This document shows positions 60,350 to 64,000 of a stretch of DNA of 64,000 nucleotides, piece after piece. This DNA comes from Thermincola ferriacetica (GTDB taxonomy: Bacteria > Bacillota > Thermincolia > Thermincolales > Thermincolaceae): positions 1 to 64,000 of the forward strand of contig NZ_LGTE01000015.1 in the NCBI RefSeq assembly GCF_001263415.1, given 5' to 3'. The position numbers were made by a program, and so were the translations under genes. Under the pieces are notes generated by a model. The model was not told the origin of the DNA. It saw only the letters and a program-made list of their open reading frames with translations, and made no database searches. The stretch's first letter is position 1; every line of letters begins with the position of its first letter.

Positions 60350-62752
60350 TCAAGTCTCCTTGCTGGTGCGTACCAATACCATGGTAATTGTAAATCCGGT
60401 TAAAGTTATTCCGATAGCGGCGGAAATAAACCGAAGCAGGGTCAAAGCCGGAACTGTAAACATGTGGCCATAGCTCCCGGGCGGCTCCAGGATTACACCA
60501 AGATTGACGGCCGTGATACCTGGGAGGTAGGAAAGTTGATAAATAATATGGCCGGCCAATACCATAGGAACCAGTGCAAAAACCAGTTTGATGCGGCGGG
60601 AAGCCGTTTTATTGCGGAATGGACGGGCTATCAACCGGATTGCAACGGCTGATATCAGTGCAGTCAGCCAGTATGATAAAGTAAACGCTACCTGCCACGT
60701 TGAAAAAGGCAAAAACTTTTGTAACTGTTGAAAATAAAGCATAGGTACCAGGATGGCCAGGGCTGTTCCGATGAAAATTACATAACCCTGATTAATCCTG
60801 GTCAGGTGCCATACTTCCTTGCCGGGAAAACGCAAATTGAGTTTGGCTGAACCGTTGGGGCAGTTGTGGATGCAGCGTAAGCACAGTTTACAGTCCAGGT
60901 TATTATCGATAAAAGGCGCATACCGAAGTACCGGACAGCCTGGTGAGTTATCTTTACCACGGTAACATTCATAAGTGGAACATTTGCTTAAACATATATT
61001 TGGATCGGCTCTGACTTCAAGCATAGCGCCTATTGATGCCATACCGACAAATCCGCCGAGCGGGCACAGGTGACGGCACCATGTGTGCCGGACAAAAATG
61101 ATGCCGATGATACCGGCGAGCGCCATAATGCAAATAAACAGCAGTCCTGTATAAACGGGGCTAGAGCGAATGTTGGCCACTGTTTCTACCCAAACTATTA
61201 GTAGGAACAAAAAAGTTACCAGCGCGTAATCATACTTTTTCAGAAAATTGGGGATAGTGCGGTTGAAATGAACGTATTTTTGAACCAGTTCAAAAAGGCC
61301 GGAGAAGGGGCAAATACAACACCATATCCGGCCGAATAATGGCGAGAATATGGCCAAAGCCGGCCACCACAGTCCCCAGATGATACTGGACAGAATTCCG
61401 GTCAACTTTGTTTTGGGACCCCAAATTAAACAGAAGGTGATAAAGCTGAAAAATAGGAAGGAAACTTTTTGAATTTGTACCGGAAATTTTTTATTTATTA
61501 TGAGTTTTTTAACCCATGCCCATGTAAGAAGGTCAATACTTTCATCCAGCTTTTTGGGGGTTTGGCCAAAGAAAAGGTGTTCAAGGCCGATAATTTCGTC
61601 ATCCGCCAAAAGGAAGGCTCTTTCTATGACCTGAATCAGTTCTGTAACGTTCCCCTGACGGAAGTCATGGGAAAGGAGAAGCTTGTTGGCCTGTGGGTCC
61701 AATACGGGTGTTTTCCGGTTGTTTTGTTGCGCCAGTTTATTTAGAATACCCTGGGCAATAACGGGGATATCCCGTTTTCGCTCCCGCAAAGGAGTAATCT
61801 CATATCTGAGATCAAAACATTTTGTTAACGGTGTGGCCAAATCTGTCGGTATCTGGTCAGAGCCTACATTGATGCTGCCAATAATACGGCAGGCTGTTTC
61901 CGTGCGGCGGATGGCCCTGGCTAACTGCACCTGATTCCTGGCGGAAATCATGTTTATGTCTCTGATAAACAAGGTACCGCCTTTGACAATATCTAACAGG
62001 CTGTCTATGGTGATTTTAGGGCATTGGTTACCTTCTTTTGCCTTATGGTAAAGTATTTCCCCCCAATACCGGTCAAAATGAACCCCGTCAATAACGATAA
62101 AAGGAGCTGATTCACCAAACTGTTGTTTATGTAAATACCAGGCGAACATCTGTCGGCCTGTTCCCCGTTCGCCTAAAACCAACAAATTACCACCGTTCCT
62201 GGAAAATTCAGCCAGTTTACTTTCGACTTCTCTGGTAGTCTTTCTGCTTCCCCATAAGCCGTAAAATTTATATTGTAATTGATTTGCCAGGAGACCGGCG
62301 CGTAAAAGTTCCTTGTAGCGGGTCTCCCACATGCTCATATTGGCCTGCATCAGGTGATGAGAAAGTTTTTCCAGGAACTTTTCATAAAGTTTTGGCCAGC
62401 GTGTTAGCATACGGGCAAAGTTATCCCGATTCATTACCAGGACTTTGCAGTTTTCTGTGCACCGTATGGTAACGGGAGGAGGATTTCCGGTAAAAAGGGA
62501 TATCTCGCCGAAAATGTCGCCAGGGCCGAAAGAATTAACTTTCAATGGATCCTGCTGATTATTAATCAACACCTCTGCCTTGCCCTCGGCGAGGACATAA
62601 AATTTAAAGTTTTTCTCGCCCTGGGGTACGATATCCGAGTACTTGTCAAATTTTGCCCATTCAAAGTCCCTGGCAAGCTCTGCCAAATCCTGTGGACTTA
62701 AATGTGCAAATAATTCTACTTTTGATAAAAAGTAAACTTTGCCTGCAGTCAT
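60350..62752 (-). CDS. CRP-like sensor/degenerate sigma54-activator ATPase/membrane 4Fe-4S fusion
   Basis: 800 residues. Cyclic-nucleotide-binding fold (about 5-120; GPGDIFGEISLFTG). AAA+ domain like sigma54 activators (about 165-400): Walker A G194-ERGTGR, arginine-finger-like PLRERKRDIP at 321, but Walker B reads LFIRDI instead of LFLDEI and the GAFTGA loop is missing, and no Fis-type HTH follows. Then about six membrane helices (430-575 and 655-790) with WCCICPFSG and WCRHLCPLGG, and iron-sulphur motifs CLSKCSTYEC plus CPVL and CKLCLRCIHNCP. It looks like a membrane redox protein under allosteric control, not a DNA-bound activator. Confidence 0.88.
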   Translation of the reverse strand: MTAGKVYFLSKVELFAHLSPQDLAELARDFEWAKFDKYSDIVPQGEKNFKFYVLAEGKAEVLINNQQDPLKVNSFGPGDIFGEISLFTGNPPPVTIRCTENCKVLVMNRDNFARMLTRWPKLYEKFLEKLSHHLMQANMSMWETRYKELLRAGLLANQLQYKFYGLWGSRKTTREVESKLAEFSRNGGNLLVLGERGTGRQMFAWYLHKQQFGESAPFIVIDGVHFDRYWGEILYHKAKEGNQCPKITIDSLLDIVKGGTLFIRDINMISARNQVQLARAIRRTETACRIIGSINVGSDQIPTDLATPLTKCFDLRYEITPLRERKRDIPVIAQGILNKLAQQNNRKTPVLDPQANKLLLSHDFRQGNVTELIQVIERAFLLADDEIIGLEHLFFGQTPKKLDESIDLLTWAWVKKLIINKKFPVQIQKVSFLFFSFITFCLIWGPKTKLTGILSSIIWGLWWPALAIFSPLFGRIWCCICPFSGLFELVQKYVHFNRTIPNFLKKYDYALVTFLFLLIVWVETVANIRSSPVYTGLLFICIMALAGIIGIIFVRHTWCRHLCPLGGFVGMASIGAMLEVRADPNICLSKCSTYECYRGKDNSPGCPVLRYAPFIDNNLDCKLCLRCIHNCPNGSAKLNLRFPGKEVWHLTRINQGYVIFIGTALAILVPMLYFQQLQKFLPFSTWQVAFTLSYWLTALISAVAIRLIARPFRNKTASRRIKLVFALVPMVLAGHIIYQLSYLPGITAVNLGVILEPPGSYGHMFTVPALTLLRFISAAIGITLTGFTITMVLVRTSKET

Positions 62753-62883
62753 ACTACCTCCGGTTAAGTGCCGAGCTTTCTAGGACAAAATATTATTTTT
62801 CAATACTATCAGACAAGATTTGGGCACAGCAACCGGTATTGGCCCAAAGGGTGATTTTCGGCCTTCAGTTGCTAAATAACAGC

Positions 62884-63627
62884 TTAACCGGTGTCTCCGG
62901 GGTGTTCCCGCAGGGAGGTAATTTCTTCTTCCGTCAATTCGCGGTACTCCCCCGGTTTTAGAGTATTATCCAGCGTCAGGGGGCCCATGGCAATCCGCTT
63001 CAGATAGGTTACTGTTTTGCCAACTGCCTGAAACATACGCTTAACCTGGTGATATTTTCCTTCGTAGATAGTCAGTTCAACCTCCGATTCCGGTCCGAAC
63101 CGGAGAATTTTCAGGCAGCCGGGTAAAGTGCGGTAGCCATCGTCTAAAACTACCCCCTGACGAAACATTTCCACGTCCTCTTGTGTAACCATTCCGCTAA
63201 CTATGGCATAATAGGTTTTCGGCACATGTTTTTTCGGTGACAGGAGCCGGTGGGCCAGGTGACCGTCATTGGTAAGTAAAAGCAAGCCCTCTGTATCTTT
63301 GTCCAACCGCCCTACGGGGAATGGATGAAAGGATTGGTAATTGGGTGACAGCAGGTCAACCACCACTTGACCAGACTCGTCCCCAGTGGCGGACAGGACA
63401 CCCTGCGGTTTGTTTAACATTAAATAGACAAACTGCCGGTATTCTACGGGTTTGCCATTTACCACAATGCGGTCCTGACCGGGCCGGACATGTAATCCCG
63501 GGTCCTGGGCCAATTCCCCGTTGACCTCTACTTTTCTCTCTTTAATCAACTTTTTAGCTTCTTTGCGTGTGCCCAATCCCATATGGGCCAACACTTTGTC
63601 CAGGCGCTGCCGTTCTTTTTCCGCCAT
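62884..63627 (-). CDS. RsuA/RluB-family pseudouridine synthase
   Basis: 247 residues. N-terminal S4 domain (about 7-50; RLDKVLAHMGLGTRKEAKKLI) and the catalytic motif GRLDKDTEGLLLLTNDG with the active Asp. The KTYYAIVSG and EGKYHQVKRMF blocks follow. It converts a uridine of 23S or 16S rRNA; RluB (U2605) is the most likely but not certain. ATG 63627 six bases after AAGGTAAGGTG. Confidence 0.93.
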   Translation of the reverse strand: MAEKERQRLDKVLAHMGLGTRKEAKKLIKERKVEVNGELAQDPGLHVRPGQDRIVVNGKPVEYRQFVYLMLNKPQGVLSATGDESGQVVVDLLSPNYQSFHPFPVGRLDKDTEGLLLLTNDGHLAHRLLSPKKHVPKTYYAIVSGMVTQEDVEMFRQGVVLDDGYRTLPGCLKILRFGPESEVELTIYEGKYHQVKRMFQAVGKTVTYLKRIAMGPLTLDNTLKPGEYRELTEEEITSLREHPGDTG

Positions 63628-63637
63628 TGATTTCACC

Positions 63638-64000
63638 TTACCTTTCTTCTCCGTCTATGCGACGCCAGCCGGGGGGAAACTCATTTTTTAACCAATTTCC
63701 TGCTCCCTTTGCCCACCCCAGTACAAAACCGTCCAGAGATACCAAATGCCAGCCCTTGGCCCATACTTTTCCCTCACGTTGGATGGTCTCCCCGCGCAAA
63801 TAGCGAAGGGCTACAGAGTTGTCATCGGCGTTGTGAGATGATAAATCCAACCGCTGGATTGCCGAATGGACTGCCTCCGGGGGCAGGCCCAGGGCAAAGG
63901 CCGGGCTGGGGCGAAATCGCCCTTTTTGGATTGTGCCCAGAAGCCAACCGGAGCGAAGCACCTTCAAGCCGCGCAAAGGCGGCAAGCATAAGCTTTCCCA
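63638..64000 (-). CDS. RsmF/NOP2-type rRNA methyltransferase, C-terminal part (cut by window edge)
   Basis: The frame is open to the window end, so this is the 3' part of a longer gene. The visible 120 residues match the C-terminal RNA-binding region of RsmB/NOP2-family m5C methyltransferases: LKVLRSGWLLG, RFRPSPAFALGL, ALRYLRGETI, WHLVSLDGFVLGWAKG and LKNEFPPGWR. The catalytic domain lies beyond the window. Ten bases upstream of the pseudouridine synthase gene, so probably one operon. Confidence 0.85.
   Translation of the reverse strand, partial: WESLCLPPLRGLKVLRSGWLLGTIQKGRFRPSPAFALGLPPEAVHSAIQRLDLSSHNADDNSVALRYLRGETIQREGKVWAKGWHLVSLDGFVLGWAKGAGNWLKNEFPPGWRRIDGEER

Overview
The window reads as the origin-proximal part of a low-to-mid GC, endospore-forming anaerobic Firmicute of the Clostridia/Peptococcaceae type. 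The support is gene order. tmk-yaaR-holB-ricT-yabA-trmN6-rsmI-abrB-metG-tatD-yabE-ksgA-yabG is close to the block near the Bacillus subtilis origin, and spoVG-glmU-prs follows later. Gin, YabG, AbrB and SpoVG point to sporulation. Futalosine-route menaquinone genes, very haem-rich cytochromes and corrinoid methyltransferases point to anaerobic respiration and one-carbon metabolism. A Thermincola-like metal reducer would fit, but that is inference from gene content.

Layout. 1-0.4 kb: an inverted heptad minisatellite and a 5S rRNA. 0.4-9.8 kb: an Ntn-type hydrolase, a lytic transglycosylase, gin and the conserved housekeeping run to abrB. 9.9-20.2 kb: T-box/metG, tatD, two 3D-domain wall proteins, ksgA, a glycosyltransferase, yabG, an epimerase and a LysM protein. 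20.3-22.6 kb: a mini-ferredoxin, a HgdB-like protein and a ZIP transporter. 22.7-29.9 kb: a chemotaxis operon cheW-cheA-cheY-cheB-cheX-cheX-mcp. 30-39.6 kb: an electron-transfer island with a 15-haem membrane cytochrome, TPR and NHL proteins, two paralogous 7-haem secreted cytochromes, a lipoprotein and a chemoreceptor with a Cys/Trp tail. 39.7-50.2 kb: L,D-transpeptidase, cyanophycinase/cyanophycin synthetase, ispE, a GntR regulator, spoVG, glmU, prs, rlmH. 50.4-52.8 kb: decayed toxin-antitoxin and DUF4855-like remnants, mqnB-mqnD and an IS256-type scrap. 52.9-59 kb: the most interesting locus. 59-64 kb: two membrane polyferredoxins, one fused to a CRP-like sensor and a degenerate sigma54-activator ATPase, then a pseudouridine synthase and the end of an RNA methyltransferase.

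The standout is 52.9-59 kb. In transcription order (minus strand) it encodes an HPP-family membrane protein, an MtrH/CmuB-like methyltransferase, a stand-alone UroD-type methyltransferase (CmuC position), a UroD-methyltransferase/corrinoid fusion with CmuA architecture, and an FmdB-type zinc ribbon. This is the cmuB-cmuC-cmuA-fmdB order of aerobic chloromethane degraders. A divergent gene encodes a helix-turn-helix protein with a MEDS (DcmR-type) sensory domain. Between them lies a perfect TTGACA-N17-TATAAT promoter facing the operon, overlaid by ATTGTAT repeats phased at 20, 20 and 10 bp. I read it as a regulated methyl-halide (or other methyl-donor) dismutation system in an anaerobe. The substrate is not proven.

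A second theme is Spo0A. TTTGTCGAA boxes lie just upstream of abrB, cheW, a 7-haem cytochrome and the second chemoreceptor, with shorter matches at the 15-haem cytochrome and again at the chemoreceptor. The abrB box sits just downstream of a good sigmaA promoter, as in B. subtilis. This suggests that entry into stationary phase or sporulation may control motility and extracellular electron transfer.
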